This document shows, piece after piece, positions 34,061-47,608 of a stretch of 64,000 nt of DNA (its first letter is position 1; each line of letters opens with the position of its first letter). The DNA comes from Neurospora tetrasperma FGSC 2508. Taxonomy: Eukaryota; Ascomycota; Sordariomycetes; Sordariales; Sordariaceae. The notes below the pieces were generated by a model, which was not told where the DNA came from, made no database searches, and was given only the letters and a program-made list of their open reading frames with translations. The DNA lies in the NCBI RefSeq assembly GCF_000213175.1, contig NW_009799102.1:570062-634061 (forward strand). The letters run 5' to 3'. Position numbers and translations under genes: made by a program.

Positions 34061-36073
34061 ATAATTGAATAGCTTATCAATCTTGTAATACTTATTTATA
34101 TACCTTAAAAAACTATTTCCTATATAGAACAATTAGCCGCATTTTATACAAGGAGCGGATTTAGACTTGGTAATTATAACCGTTAGTTTGGGTTTAATAA
34201 TAGGTTTAATAAAGAGATCTAGAGTATTAATTGAACTACGTACTCTTTTAATATAGTTATTCTACTCTAATACCCTCTCGATTCTATATTCTTTCTTTCC
34301 TTACTACTAATATTCAGGGTATAAGAAAGGTTCAAAGGTTGTTACTGTAAAATGGACGCTCCAATAGTATCTACTAAGGTTATATCAATAAGTAAAACTT
34401 TATTAGTAGAGAAAACATATAAAGAGCGTAGAAGCTATTTCCTTATATAGCGTATATAGTCAGCTAGAAAGCTCCTACAAATAGTGATAGACTTTTTCTT
34501 ATTTTAATATACGCTAAATTAAATCTTATAAGCCTCTTTTTATATTAATTATAATATATTTACAATAAATTTAAAAAGCGTTAATATACAATATTAAAGA
34601 AAATAGTAAGATAATAAAGTATAAACCTATTCTATAAATACTACGCGCGTTCTTACTAGGCTTTAGTCTTCTTATAAAGCGAACGCTTATATATTATTAC
34701 TATAAATTCGTTAACGTTAGTAAATATTCTTCTTTTTTATTCTTCGACGTCGAGGATAGTCGGTAGTATTGGCGGTTCTTATAGCTCTATCCTTTTATAT
34801 TATATATAAATAGAATATAATTGGTACTGTAAGATTCGAATAATACCCTCTCAAACTATAATAGCTAATAGATTCAATATAATTAAAAGGAGAAATTTAT
34901 TAGAAAATTTGGAAGGGGGGTTTTATCTAAAAAAACTAATACAACCCTTATAATATAGAAGTTGTAATTTATATAGTAGAATCAATTAGGAAGAATGGAT
35001 ATATAGTAAATATAATGAGAATGGGATAAAAGTATGTTTGTTTGGTTCGGTCAGGAATTTAAGAGTAGAGACGCAATATATATCTTAAGGCCCTTTTAAC
35101 TTGCTTAAAGTAATATACGTATAGAGAAGAGTATTTACTAAAGCCAACTACACCTCCCAAAAGCTAACTACACTTCCTAATTAGAAGTATTAAATATATA
35201 GAGTAGGAGTTAAGGGTAATAGTAGGAGTAAGTACCTTGTATAGTGTATGTGTAAGATTACAAACTAATAAAAGCAAGCGTGTATATAGTTAATTAATAT
35301 ATATATTCTATAGAGAGGATAAGAGACTAGCGGGTTTGGAAGGCTAGATAGTAATAGTCTAGGTAGGGTACGGACCTACTAATAGTATGCCTAGCCTACT
35401 CAGCTGGGCTTGGCGTAAGTGGAACGGTGCACTCGACGGCGAAGGTAATAGAAAAACGGTTCTAGAAATGGGGGCGGCGTTTTTAGCTAAGTTATTTAAA
35501 AAACGGCTCCTATAGATAGTCTTCCAATATATCTTCTTACGCAAAAGAGTGGCAAGGGTAGAAAAGTATATATTTAGTTATATATAGGGGGTAGAAAATA
35601 GAACCCCCAGCTCCCGAGTTACTAATAATCCCCTTCCGTTTGAAACGGACTAAGAATGCTAATTAATAAGACTTACTTTTTTCTATACTTTAATTCGCGA
35701 GAAACTTTTTAGTGAATTTTAACTTTAATAACGGGTTACTCGCACCCCCAGGCGTTCGTTTTTACTACGCTTAAAAAAGATTCATAAATATTATAAAGGA
35801 TATATATTAATATCCTAAAATTTTAGCGCATTTTATTATATTTCTAAAATAAAAAGTATAAGGTTATTTTAATTTAGGATTATTCTATCCTATTATTATT
35901 ATAATAGTCTAATTACCCGTTGTAATTATATAAAATTATTTAAATAATTAAATTGCTAATTTCGATTATTTATATTCTTTTAAAATATGATTTAATAGTA
36001 TAATAACTTATTAATGTTATAACAATTACTCTATTATTTGGGGTCGTTCTAGTATTTTATAGAATAGTTTTTA
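34061..36073. other. AT-rich, RIP-mutated DNA without a recognisable gene
   Basis: Stops occur in all frames. The only feature I can support is a short segment at about 35255-35390 that matches 18950-19080 with C-to-T and G-to-A changes. The sharp drop in GC at about 31850 continues through here. Confidence 0.5.
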
Positions 36074-36285
36074 CTTAGGATCGTTTTAATTTAAAATCGT
36101 TCTAATTTAGAATTATTCTACTTTAGGATCATTCTAACGTAAAATCGTTCTAACTTAGGATTATTCTAATTTAAAATTATTTTAATTCTAAATCGTTCTA
36201 ATTCTAAATCGTTTTAGCTTAAGATTATTCTACCTAAGGATCGTTCTAGCTTAGGATTATTCTAACTTAAAATTATTCTAATTTA
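36074..36285 (+). repeat. Minisatellite array A, 16-bp unit
   Basis: About 13 degenerate copies of AGGATCGTTCTAACTT in plus orientation. Differences among units are mostly C/T and G/A, as RIP would give. Confidence 0.85.
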
Positions 36286-38076
36286 CATACTAAATTCAAA
36301 AAACGAACTATTATACCTACTACTTATAGAATAACCCTAATTGTATTACCTAAGTACGTAGGAGAGAGTATAATAGAATAGAATATATATATTTATATAA
36401 TTAAACCTATAAAAAATAGGACGATATTCGCTTACTAGCGAATGTTAAAATATATATTATATAGGTAGTTATAACCCTATAATAGAGAATTATGATAAAG
36501 GTAAGAATGGAGGTTTAAAAGGTCAGTTAAATCTATTCCGGTTTTAAAGTTTCGATAATAAGCTAAACTATTCGTACCTTCGTCGGATTTTCAACTACCT
36601 CTTTCGAACAAAGGGATTTAAATACAATTATATTTTTAATTAAATAGAGAAATTATTCTACGAATAACTATAAGGTAAAGAGGAGGAGGATTATATTAAT
36701 TCTTAATTATTATTTAATATCTTATTTTTTTACTTTACTACCTTTTTTTTCTCTTATAATAGATAGATTTAGAATTAGTTAATTTAGAATAAATTAGTTT
36801 CAATATACCGGCTTACTATAATTTATAGCCCTATTTACGCTACGCACCTATAAATAATATAAGTTACTACACCGGCTATTGATATATTATTACTAATTTT
36901 ATAAACTTATAACGGAAAGCTATAATCTTTATCTAACCTAAATAATTAATTTAGTACTCTAAACCTTCTAAGTCTATAAATACACAGTTTTAAAAAAGAA
37001 ATAGAATTTCGGTAATTAGTATATAATTAGAAGGAAACCGCTAACTGTTTTGTACTTAATAAAATAATAATATAAAACCCTATACTCCCTTATAACTTAA
37101 AGAAAATACTATATTCTAATTCCTTTTTATTACGAATTTAAATAAATATATAGGCCGATTAAATTATCGGAATATAGTAGCCTCGTTTATAATTAAATAA
37201 TATAACCCTAAATTTTCTATTGCAATTAAATCCTTAGTATCGTTTTTAATATTATTTTTATTTTCTTTTTTAATATGCTTACGAATTTAATTGAATTCTC
37301 TTTCTCCGCGTCCTTACCTACCAACTGCAATACCTTTCTAAGAATTATGTAACTAAAATACTTTTTAATACTTCTATAATTAAATTTAATACAATTAGTT
37401 CTAGGAATTTATAAGTTCTTTCTAATTAAAATAGGAATTAGCTAAATATTTAATAAAAGAATAGAATTATAGAATTAATATTATTACCTAATTATTTTAC
37501 TAATATAAAAATACTTTAATAAGGTTGAATATAGGTTTTTCCTACCGATGGAGGATTAAATCTATTTTAAAATCACTCTTCGGTATAAACCTATACCCAT
37601 CTCCAATCGCTGTATCTATAATAGAAACTTTAGAGAAATCGCTAATATAGAACTTAATACTAATATTAAAGCGAATTTCTAAGGGAATTATATAATACTT
37701 ATATATAATAGAAATTCTATTTTATAATATTTAATATATAATATAATAATTAATTTAAATCTTAAGTTCTATTATATAATTATACATTACGTATTATATT
37801 TATTTAATATCTAAGTATTACTTCTTATTTATATAGAACAATTATTCTATTTTAAGTACTATATTAACTAATACAATTTTAACATCGGCCGTAGTACCTT
37901 AAGGTAGGCCTGTTCTATTATAATACCCTTTTACTTATTATAAATACTCTTCTATAATAAGTACTCTTCTATTTAATCCCCGTTTTTAGTTATATTCGGC
38001 CGCCTTTTACACTTAATTATTTTATTAGTATAAGAAGAGTTTAATAAAGTTGAATATAGGATTTTTATTTTGAGTT

Positions 38077-38245
38077 AGAACGATCCAAATTTTGAATAAT
38101 CCTAAATTAGAACAATCCTAAACTAGAACGATCCTAAGTTAGAACGATCCTAAGATAAAACAATCCTAAATTAGAATAATCCTAAACTAGAATAATCCTA
38201 AATTAAAACGATTTTAAATTAGAACAATTATAATTCTAAGCTATA
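38077..38245 (-). repeat. Minisatellite array B, same 16-bp unit, inverted
   Basis: About 10 units of the form AAGTTAGAACGATCCT, the reverse complement of array A. Confidence 0.85.
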
Positions 38246-41200
38246 AAGATTCTTTTTACCACCCTTACTAAACCTTAATAGGGTTTTTAATTAAGTAGGG
38301 TATTTTAAAATAAAAGAAAATTAAAAGGTAAAACTAAAATAAGTAAAAGAATATTAATAAAAGTATTAAAGAGAGTCTAATTTGAATATATTTTAAAATA
38401 TTCTAATATATTATTTTTAAATCCTACTTCTATTTATTATTATTAAAAAATATTTAAATAATCTAGGTCGGCTTCCGCTATATATTCATTATATTAATAT
38501 TAAATCCTCGCTTTAACCTTTGAATATCTAATCTTTAAAATTATTCCTATTAATTCCTATATTATAATAGGTTTATACCCGTATACCCGTACAATCGAAA
38601 ATAATAAGTAATAATGGATTTAAAGAATATAATATATTTCGACGATTTTTATATAGGGTAGAATATACGCCTAAGCCCTAAATAAAGTAATATCTTTTTA
38701 ATAGCTAATAGTAATCGAAAAGTAAATAGGACTAATAATTATTAATACTCTAATTACTATAATTAGAATAAATATTTTATATTCTAATACTATAATTATA
38801 GAAAATAGGTTAGGAAATTTAATTAAGCGGTATTTTATTTTATATCTTCTATTCTAAACTCTTTTATACGCTCCTTAGCCTACGCTCCTAAAGTACCAAA
38901 GAATTCTTCCAAATTTCCCCTATACTAATTTCGTAATATAAATTATAGATAGTAAAAATTTTACTGGCTTATATAGTAATTTTGTAGTTTAGCGCCTCCT
39001 AATATAATTTTTATATTAAATAAATATAAAGATTAAATTACTAATTTAAAACTCAATTAAAATAATAAATAAAAATAAGAATTATAGATATAATAATTTT
39101 ATCTAAATATAATAATGTACCTATTCTATATATATATTAAATTCGTTAGAAATTGGGTCTTCTAATATATATATAATATTAAATTCGCTATTTTTATTTA
39201 TAATTAGGTTGATAAAATTAATTACTATTAGAGGATCTAATAAAATCGTAGGATATATATATTCTATCTCCTAATCGAATAAAGAAGTAATAAAAGGCTA
39301 TCTATTTTCCCTTTTAATAATAATTATATTATAAACGGCTATTTATATTAATTAAAATAATAAAGAAGAAAAAGGACGCTAAATTTAATCTATAGTGAAG
39401 ATTTATACTAAAGTAAATTATATAATTATTTAATTTAGAAAAAAAGTAGCTAATAGTAACCAAGCGTTCGAAGAAATACGTATCGTAATTAAGTTATTTA
39501 TAAGACAATTAAATACTGAACTATCTATAAAACTATTAAATAATAAAGTAAGAATCCTTATACTACTTTAATAATTATAATTTTAGCGCATTTAAATAAG
39601 GAAACTAATATTAAAATATTATAATTAAGGAAACTAATAGATTAATATAAGTACTTTGGGAAGTTACTATAATTCGCTATATTCTAATTACATATAATTC
39701 TATTAAGATTAACGGATTTATATTCTCCTTAAACCTAAATATATTAAATTTATTTAATAAACTCCGTACAAATTTGCGGGCTCAAATTCTTTTAATAACC
39801 TACTTTATATAGGGCGTAATCTTCCAGCCTAAATACATCTATGCAACTAATTAGATAAATAATTTTTTTCTTAATATACGCCCTTTAAATAAGTTGATAG
39901 AAATATACGATACCTACAAAACTATAAATTATTGTAATAAAATATATACTTTATTCAATATAAATTCTAATAATCCAATTACAATAGGATTTTTTATATC
40001 CGCCTTTCCCTTTAACTACTAAAAATTATAGGTTACTACCCCTTTATAATAATTAAGAAGCTTAATTTTAATAAGAATATAGTAAAAGAATCTCTCGCTC
40101 TTATTTTATTAGATTATAGTTTAGTAATCTACTATAACAAATTAATTAAGAAAATTAAAGTAGGAAGATAAAGGAGGTAGGTCTAAAGAAAATAAATAAA
40201 AAGTCGGGTATATATATATTCTAAATCGAATAGTAAACTACCGGCTTCGGTTCTCTATAGAACTATTTAAAATAGGATAAACTTTACCGCTTTATATTAT
40301 TTCTAATTAATTTTTATTAACTTCCTAAAAGGAAGAAAAAAAAGGATTAGTTTATTTTATTATATTCTACAAACCCGAAGCCCTTCGAACTATCCTTTCT
40401 ACGAATAACTACCCCCTTTTAGGCTCTATAATTTTAATAAATAGGAAGAAGTTAATAATACTACGAAAGATTATTACTATAAATTTAATATTCCCGGTTC
40501 TAAACTCTATATACGGTTTTATCGCCTCTTATAAATCGGCTATCCTATATATAATAGTAGTAAGCGGATAGAAAGACAAAGAGGAAGAGTTCTTTACTTA
40601 AGAAATTCTCCCTAATAGAAAAATAATTACCCTAATTCGTTATATATATAATATTATAAGCTTTAAACTCTATTTATAATCATATAATTGCCCGGAAGAG
40701 AATATTATACCCCCGGAATATATTAGGAAGTATATAGCCTTATAGTAAATTAATCGTTATTATTTAATTAATTCTCCTATATATTAGTTAATTTACCCTT
40801 ATTAATATTGAAAAATGATTATTAATTAATTAGGTTTTAAAACTTCTTCTAAATTAGCGACTTAATTCGTATAATTAAATTAAAATAAATCGAATTACCC
40901 TCCGAACGGTCCAAAATTAAAATCTTCCTTAATTATAATCTATACTTAGGTAAATCTACTTCATACTCTCATTCCTATTAGAATTATTAAAACCCAGTTA
41001 ATTTATTATAAGGTTGTAAGAATAAACCAAATATATTACAGTTAATATATTATATAAGTTAAATATATTGTATAATTTCTTTTCCTATATTTATTTTTAA
41101 TTATTATACAATACATTAGAACCGGAGCTTCTATATCGCTTATAGCCCTAGCGGCTATTTTTAAATATAATTAATTTAGAAAGAGGGATAGTATTCTATT

Positions 41201-42199
41201 ACCTATACGAGCTGAATTACTAATTTACTCGTTTAATATTAATAGTTAAAAGGAAAAGCTATTTATTTCCTTTAGTAAAAGATTTATTTTTATTATAACG
41301 TTAATTAATTAATACTCAAAGTACCTATACTTATAGGCGCCTGTTAAGTTCAATTGAATTAACCCAACCCTTCGGTTGTATTTCTACTTATATAAATCCT
41401 ATATATTAAATAAGAATAGTTTATTATATATAATCTTCGACCTCTAGTAATATATAGGGCTATATAGCCGTACGTAATATCCTATAGAGGAAGGGAATAT
41501 TATATATATAAAGTTATTTTATATATATAATCCGAATTTTAATTGTTTGTAGTATTATTTATTCAAAATAAGGGAGGGTTAATTTTAATATCCTTCTCCA
41601 ACTCTAAACGGTCCAAAAAGTATTAAATAAGATCTTTCTATAACGCCCTTTTATTTTATCCTTTATAAGGCTTCTACCCCAAGAAACGGATCTTTGGAAT
41701 CCGGCTAAATATTAATTCCTCCCTTCCCTATATATACTTCTTATCTAATTTAATATTTACCTAACTATAAAATTTAATAAGTATACAAATCGTTTATAGG
41801 CAAATAAATATACAATTGTAAATACCCTTCTTTAGAATTTCAGTAATTAATTACTTTACCTATAAATAGTATATAAGAGGAATATAGCCTTCTCTATTTC
41901 AGATATTAAATTGAGCGCTTAAGTCGATTAGTAATTGGATTAAATATTCTACTATTAATTAATTACTATTAATTAAATATTCTAAGGGCGTAATTTGTTC
42001 TTTTTCTTTTTCCTCTTCGCTATCCTCCTCCTCTTCTTCTTCTTCTTCTTTACTAATAAATTTATTAAAAAAAAGAATATTAAAGTCCAAATTATAATTT
42101 TAAATTAATATACAAGTAATCTACTCAATTTATTTAATATAGTATTCCTTTAAATATATTTTAAATATAATTACATTAATGAAAATTAAGGGGGTATCC

Positions 42200-43200
42200 G
42201 AACGGATAATACGGCTGACCCTAAAACCTAGTGTATTAAACCTACCTTTAAAAAGAATTAAAGTATTATTATATATACTATACTAAATATATTTGTAAAG
42301 CTAATCCTATAAATATTTATTATATTGTATTTCTATAGCGCTAAATTCCGCTAGTTTTTTAATAGTAATAATATTATATAGTTTTAATAAAGCTATATAT
42401 AAAGGGGTTACATTTGTATATTTCTTTATATTAATATCTATATTAGGAAGTTATATAATAAAGTCGATCGAAATTAAATAATTAAGGCCTTTCTAAACGA
42501 ATTTATAAAAAATATCTTAGTAGGATTTAATAAGAAAGTTCTATTTTTTAGTATCTTCTATTAAATTATAATTAATATTATAAAAATAGAAGCTAATTTC
42601 GTATTCTAGAAAAAGCTTAGCAACTTTAAGACTTCTATAATAAATTACTATATATAAAGGTAGGGTAAAATAATCTTTATAGTATTTACTTACCCTTTAA
42701 TTTTTATTTTCGTTTATTTAACAATAAATCTTATTTACTTAGTAGTATAAATATATATTAAATACCCAATTAGTAAGCTTAGTATTATAAAGAGTTGTAC
42801 TTTTTTATAAGAAGTATTTAGCCACTTTAAGGTTATTTATTAAAGTAGTAAAGTAAAATAGCAAACTATTTACGTCCTTGATCGCTATTTTCACTAATAA
42901 TTATTTATTAAGGTTGTTATTATAATGTTTAAGTATATAAAAGTAAAATAACTAATCGGGGACGTTAATATTTATATTAGCCTCTACAACCTTCTTAACA
43001 ACTTTAAATTGCTTTATAGTTATATCCTAAATAATAGGACTTAACTTAATTAATATAGGGATATTATCCTTTTAAATATAAGGGTTAGCCTTCTAATAAG
43101 TTGCTTAGTAAGTTTGAACGAAATTATTAATATTATAGGTTAGGAGATATTCAATAATATTATTAATTATTTTAATAAAAAGAAGGTTTAAGAAAAACTT
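42200..43200 (-). pseudogene. Ankyrin-repeat gene, RIP-inactivated
   Basis: The minus strand, read through its stops, gives several ankyrin-like units: FKVVKKVVEANININVPD, LKVAKYFL, LKVAKLFLEYEISF and, best preserved, TNVTPLYIALLKLYNIITIK followed by KLAEF. The TPLHxAxxxGHxxIVKxLLxxGA pattern of ankyrin repeats is still visible with H-to-Y changes, which CA-to-TA mutation explains. Limits are approximate and no start, stop or partner domain could be placed. Ankyrin-repeat proteins are frequent in expanded fungal gene families, which would have made it a RIP target. It may be a remnant of an ankyrin-type NLR, but no NTPase was seen. Confidence 0.55.
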
Positions 43201-44836
43201 TATAATAATAATAGTAAATAAGTAAATTAAATAGACTTTAATATTAATATATTAGTATTTTTAAGTATAGAGTAGTATAATTAATATTAAAGTTAACTTT
43301 AAATGTAAAAGTAATACTACTATATTTCTATATTAAAATTATTCTTTTAAAGGAGGGTAAGTACGAATAGTTTAATATAATAAATTCCAATTAGAATATA
43401 ATTATTCTAGGTCGGAAGTAAAAAAAATATTAAAAATATAAAGAAGGATAAATATTTTTATCTAAGGGGGATTAAATATAAATTAATATTTGAGGAGCTA
43501 CTATATAAAAGGATAAGCGCTTCAATTATCTCCCAAAACCGGAAGTTCGAACGGTAAATAGTAAGTATAGTTATATATTTATATTAAAAATTGAGAAATT
43601 TAATTAATTAGCAGTTAAGAAAAATAAAAAATAAAAAAGGAGGTAATAAATAAAATAGATTATAAAAATAGAATCTTTAAAGGTTAATTATATCTATTCT
43701 AATTTCGAAGAATATACCGTCCTACCTACTATTTATAGAATAATAAAATAATAATTATAGAAAAGAAGAGGAAAATAGGGAACGAATATAAAAGTAAAGT
43801 CCTAAAAGGTCGGCTAAAACTATACCGGTTTCGAAAAAACGAGCTATTATACTTACTACCTATAGAAAATCCTAATTATTTCGCTTATAATGTACTCTTT
43901 TATTCTCTTAATATAATTCCTCTAATTAAATTAGACCAGCCTCGCCGGCCTAATTATTATATTAATCCTTCCCTTATAATTACTTATCGAAACTAGAATA
44001 GGTTTAACTACCCTCCTAATACTCTCCAACTGTACTATTATAAATCTGAAAAGAGCCTAAATTCTAAATTATTATTATAAATATTCTTTATATAATTATT
44101 CAATAAATAAATATAAAAGTACCTCCAAAATAAAGAGTATAACCGGTATTAGGACGTTTATAATAATTAGGGTTCTTTTAAGCGAATAATATTCCTTTAT
44201 ATATAATTTCAAATTATTTTTTTTATCCTATTCTAAATCTACGTCTACTACGAAAGCTAAACGAAAGTAGGATTATTAACGAATTTAATTACTAGAATTA
44301 TATCCGCCTAATGATATTAATAGATTTAAAAAAAGCGAAAGTAGATAATAAAAAAGATTTTATTAAATTTGTACTTTACGCCCTACTACCGGCCGCTAAT
44401 ATTTTAGGTTAACGAATTATGGAAAATAGTATTTCCAAATAGTAGGAAGTAAAAAAAAGAAAACGAGGAATTATATAATTGGATAAGGGAGATTTTTAAG
44501 GAAGCCTAAGAAGATTTAAAAGTATTATAGAGAAATAGCTTCGTGAATTAATATAATTAATGAAGAAAATCCTACCGTTTATTCTATTCGGACTCTTCTA
44601 TATATTGATAAATATTTAATTACGAATAAAATAATTACTAGTTAAGATATTACTAAATTCGAAATTAGTAAGGTATTTGTAGAATTTACTATAAATAATG
44701 GAATTTAGGCCTTTTTTATATTTATTAAATATTTTAAAATTTATAAAATAGAAAATATAATACTAATAGAATATAGAATTAAAAGCGTACTAAAGCTTAG
44801 CGCTATTAGATTTATTAATATGGTATATATTAATCT

Positions 44837-45330
44837 AAAATAAGTTAGAACAATCCTAAATAATAACGATTTAAAAAATTAGAATAATCCTCAATTAGAA
44901 TAATCTTAAATTAGAATAATTTTAAGCTGAAATAATCCTAAGCTAGAACAATCCTAAATTAAAATAATCCTAAGTTAGAAGCTAAAATAATCCTAAATTA
45001 AAATAATCCTAAATTAGAACAATCCTAAGCTAGAAGGATCCTAAATTAAAACGATTCTAAGTTGAATGATCCTAAGCTAATATAATTCTATATTAAAATA
45101 ATTTTAAGCTAGAATAATTCTAAGCTAGAACGATCCTAAGTTAGAACGATCCTAAGTTAAAACGATTTAGAGTTAGAATAATCCTAAGCTAAAATAATCT
45201 AGAGCTAGAATGATCCGAAGAATTAAAATAATTTTAAACTAGAATAATCCTAAGCTAGAATGATCCTAAGCTAATATAATTCTATATTAAAATAATTTTG
45301 AGCTAGAACGATCCTTAATATAAATAATTC
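44837..45330 (-). repeat. Minisatellite array C, same 16-bp unit, inverted relative to A
   Basis: About 30 degenerate copies of AAGCTAGAACGATCCT in the same orientation as array B. It is the largest of the three arrays and lies close to the right edge of the AT-rich block. Confidence 0.85.
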
Positions 45331-46295
45331 TTAATTAGAACTATTTTAAATATTAAAGTCTTATAATTAGGTAATAAATATTCAAATCCAATTTATTATA
45401 ATAGATATAAGAGTAGTATTCTAAGAAGTTAATTAAATTTCAAAAAATTAATTACTTCCAAATAACCACAATATTATTATATTTTATATAAATAACCAAT
45501 CGCTATTTAGATTTAGAGTTCTAAATAGACCCTTCCATATTAATAAAGCGAATTAAATTTCCGTCGCCTATCATAACAATTTCAAAAACGGTCTAGTCTC
45601 ACTTAGTCATCGCTATCCCTACAACGTTTTCGCTCTTCCTAACAAGAATCCGATTGGTAGCTTATCTATGGGAGAGCGGACGGGATCCCGAGTTTTCTAC
45701 CATCTATAGTCGTATGTGCTAGATGTGCTCTGTCCGTTGGCTTATGACTTCGTCATCATTTCCCATTATTGAAGCAAGTATATTTATCGAGGACTTGAAG
45801 TATTCAAAAAAGGTCTTTCTCACAGTCATGTTTGCTGGTTTCCTCCCTCTACTGGGGACAGTATGATCATAGGATGGGAATTCTAATAACAACCCTGTTT
45901 CGTTCTAGTTTAGGTCTGCTTTTGTTCTCCCGTCTACATCACGAGGGTTCCTTGCGGGAGCCATTTCGATCGAAATGGACCTGTGCCTCTTGACGCCTCT
46001 TCTCACTTGAGCCCTTTTTCCAGACACCATCGATGCACTCTGACACCAGGCTCCATACCATAACTCCAATGCCGTATGCCTTTAGACGCCTCCCAACTCC
46101 AAGCTTTATGCAAGGGGTCAATATGAAATGCCGCCAATAACCGAAACAAAGCTCGACCAAAAACACTTCACCGTTTCGATGAGCCGAAGCTACAAGCCGC
46201 CTTTCCAGCCAAGATATTTCCATACTAAACGCCTTGCTGTGCAAAAACCACAATCCACTCCGAACCAAAACGAAGGGTCTCTGGCCCGTCCCTGC
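45331..46295. other. Edge of the AT-rich block and doc1 3' flank
   Basis: AT-rich until about 45560, then a sharp change to normal base composition. No gene is visible between there and the stop codon of doc1. Short frames here overlap nothing recognisable. Confidence 0.45.
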
Positions 46296-47608
46296 TCAGC
46301 GAATCACCGGATCCCGCATAAAATCAGGAAGATCCGAAAACCCTCCCTCACCAGGCCGATACCTGCTCCTGCTTCCCGCCTCCGCCGATTCAGCTTCACG
46401 GTCAATATGCCGCAGCAACTCCAATAGACTCGCTTCGTCGTAGTCGTTTTCTTCTGTGTTGTTGTTTGCCAAAGCCGCAGCCTCGATTCGCTCAGCCTCT
46501 TCATCAATCCTCACTCCCATCTCATGGATCGCATCGCCTCCAGCGGCCACCGCACCGCCGACCGTGTTCTCGTCAATAGCAAAAATCTTGATGCCGCGAA
46601 TATGCGTGTCCTTGCCGTTTTGGTGATTCTCTTTGATGTGGGCCTGGACAATCCAGCAGCAGAGCGAGTGGCCGTCGGGACCGCCGCCGCAGTTGGCGAT
46701 GGGCACGTCTTGCCAGCCCACGGGGTTAGTGAGTTTGACATCTGCGAACTCGATGAGGTCGTGGTGCCCGGTGCCGGCGTACCAGACGATGTTAGTGGGC
46801 GTGTAGGATTCGTCTAGGTTGTAGTCGACGTAGAATCTGATGGCCCGGATCTCGACGCGGCGGAGGAAGTGAATGGTAAGGAGATGTGGTTGTTGGCCGT
46901 CGGATCTGAGACAAAACGTAAGTTAGGAAGGAGAAACATAAGCAGAGGGGTCACTGACTGCCAGTATTTGTCGAGGTCCTCTGTGAGGAGCTCCTCGACG
47001 CCATTGCCAGGCTTGTGGCTGGAGACGCCGAAGTGGGCGAGATTGTTGATCTCTCGGAGGCCAATGGCGGAAGGATCGAACATTGAGTGTTGGAGCTGCT
47101 CGGTTTCCTCGTGATCTTCGTCAGGCTCGATTCTGTTGCCGTCCTCGTCAAATCCGTATTCGTCTCCGTGTTCGTCGACGCCGTTGTGCTCGTCCTCTTG
47201 ATGGTCATAGGCCTCCTGCATACCCTCGTCCAAGCCCTCGTGAAAGTCCTCGCCCTCAAGGTCATTGTTGTTGTCATTATGATCCTCGTCTTGGAGCTCA
47301 ATGTCACTCGCCGGACCGTCACCCACAGGACTAGGGAAGTCCTCGTCGTCAGACTGTTCTTCCTGTAAGCGCTGAGCTTGCGCGGATTGTGCTGGAGCAG
47401 CCCAGGTACCGTTAGTGACTGCAAATATTTCCCCAATATCGTAGATGCCGTAGTAGAGGCCTTCGTGAACCTCGTCGACGTTTTCTTGGTCTAGGGTAAT
47501 GGGAGCGCGTTTGGTAAGAGGTCTGGGAGAGTTCAGATCTTGTCCAGCAAGCTCGCCCAACACTCGTCGCCGCTTGCGCGTGTGGTGGTATGGCGAAGAT
47601 GAAGGCAT
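46296..47608 (-). CDS. doc1: Anaphase-promoting complex subunit 10 (Doc1/Apc10)
   Basis: Exons on the minus strand are 47608-46959 and 46905-46296, separated by a 53-bp GT-AG intron. Splicing gives 419 residues. The splice junction creates YWQSDGQQPHLLTIHF, the signature that opens the DOC domain; it continues with YVDYNLDESYTPTNI, TGHHDLIEF and a glycine-containing loop (NCGGGPDG), and ends the jelly-roll fold at HIRGIKIFAIDEN. Doc1 is the APC/C subunit that helps recruit substrates (D-box recognition with the coactivator) and raises processivity of ubiquitination. The protein is longer than the roughly 180-280 residues of animal and yeast subunits because of an N-terminal extension with a long Asp/Glu-rich stretch (about residues 85-165) and a C-terminal tail. 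The start at 47608 is the first ATG of the open frame; a further upstream exon is possible. Confidence 0.9.

Larger units (their letters stand above)
36286..44836. other. Very AT-rich block, mostly unrecognisable
   Basis: About 8.5 kb of RIP-mutated DNA between inverted minisatellite arrays. Apart from array B and the ankyrin fossil I see only long degraded frames: plus-strand stretches near 39760-40260 and 40370-40800 (for example RTILSTNNYPLLGSI) look as if they once coded for protein but match nothing I know. A motif near 36297-36330 (AAAAACGAACTATTATACC followed by a TACTACTTATAGAA-like run) recurs near 43846-43880, and the AAAGGTCRGYTAAA motif near 36507 recurs near 43803. Confidence 0.45.

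Noticed and set aside
34061-45500. Centromere
   Set aside because: AT-rich RIP-mutated DNA is typical of fungal centromeres, but an 11-kb block next to single-copy genes is too short and sequence alone cannot tell it from ordinary heterochromatin.
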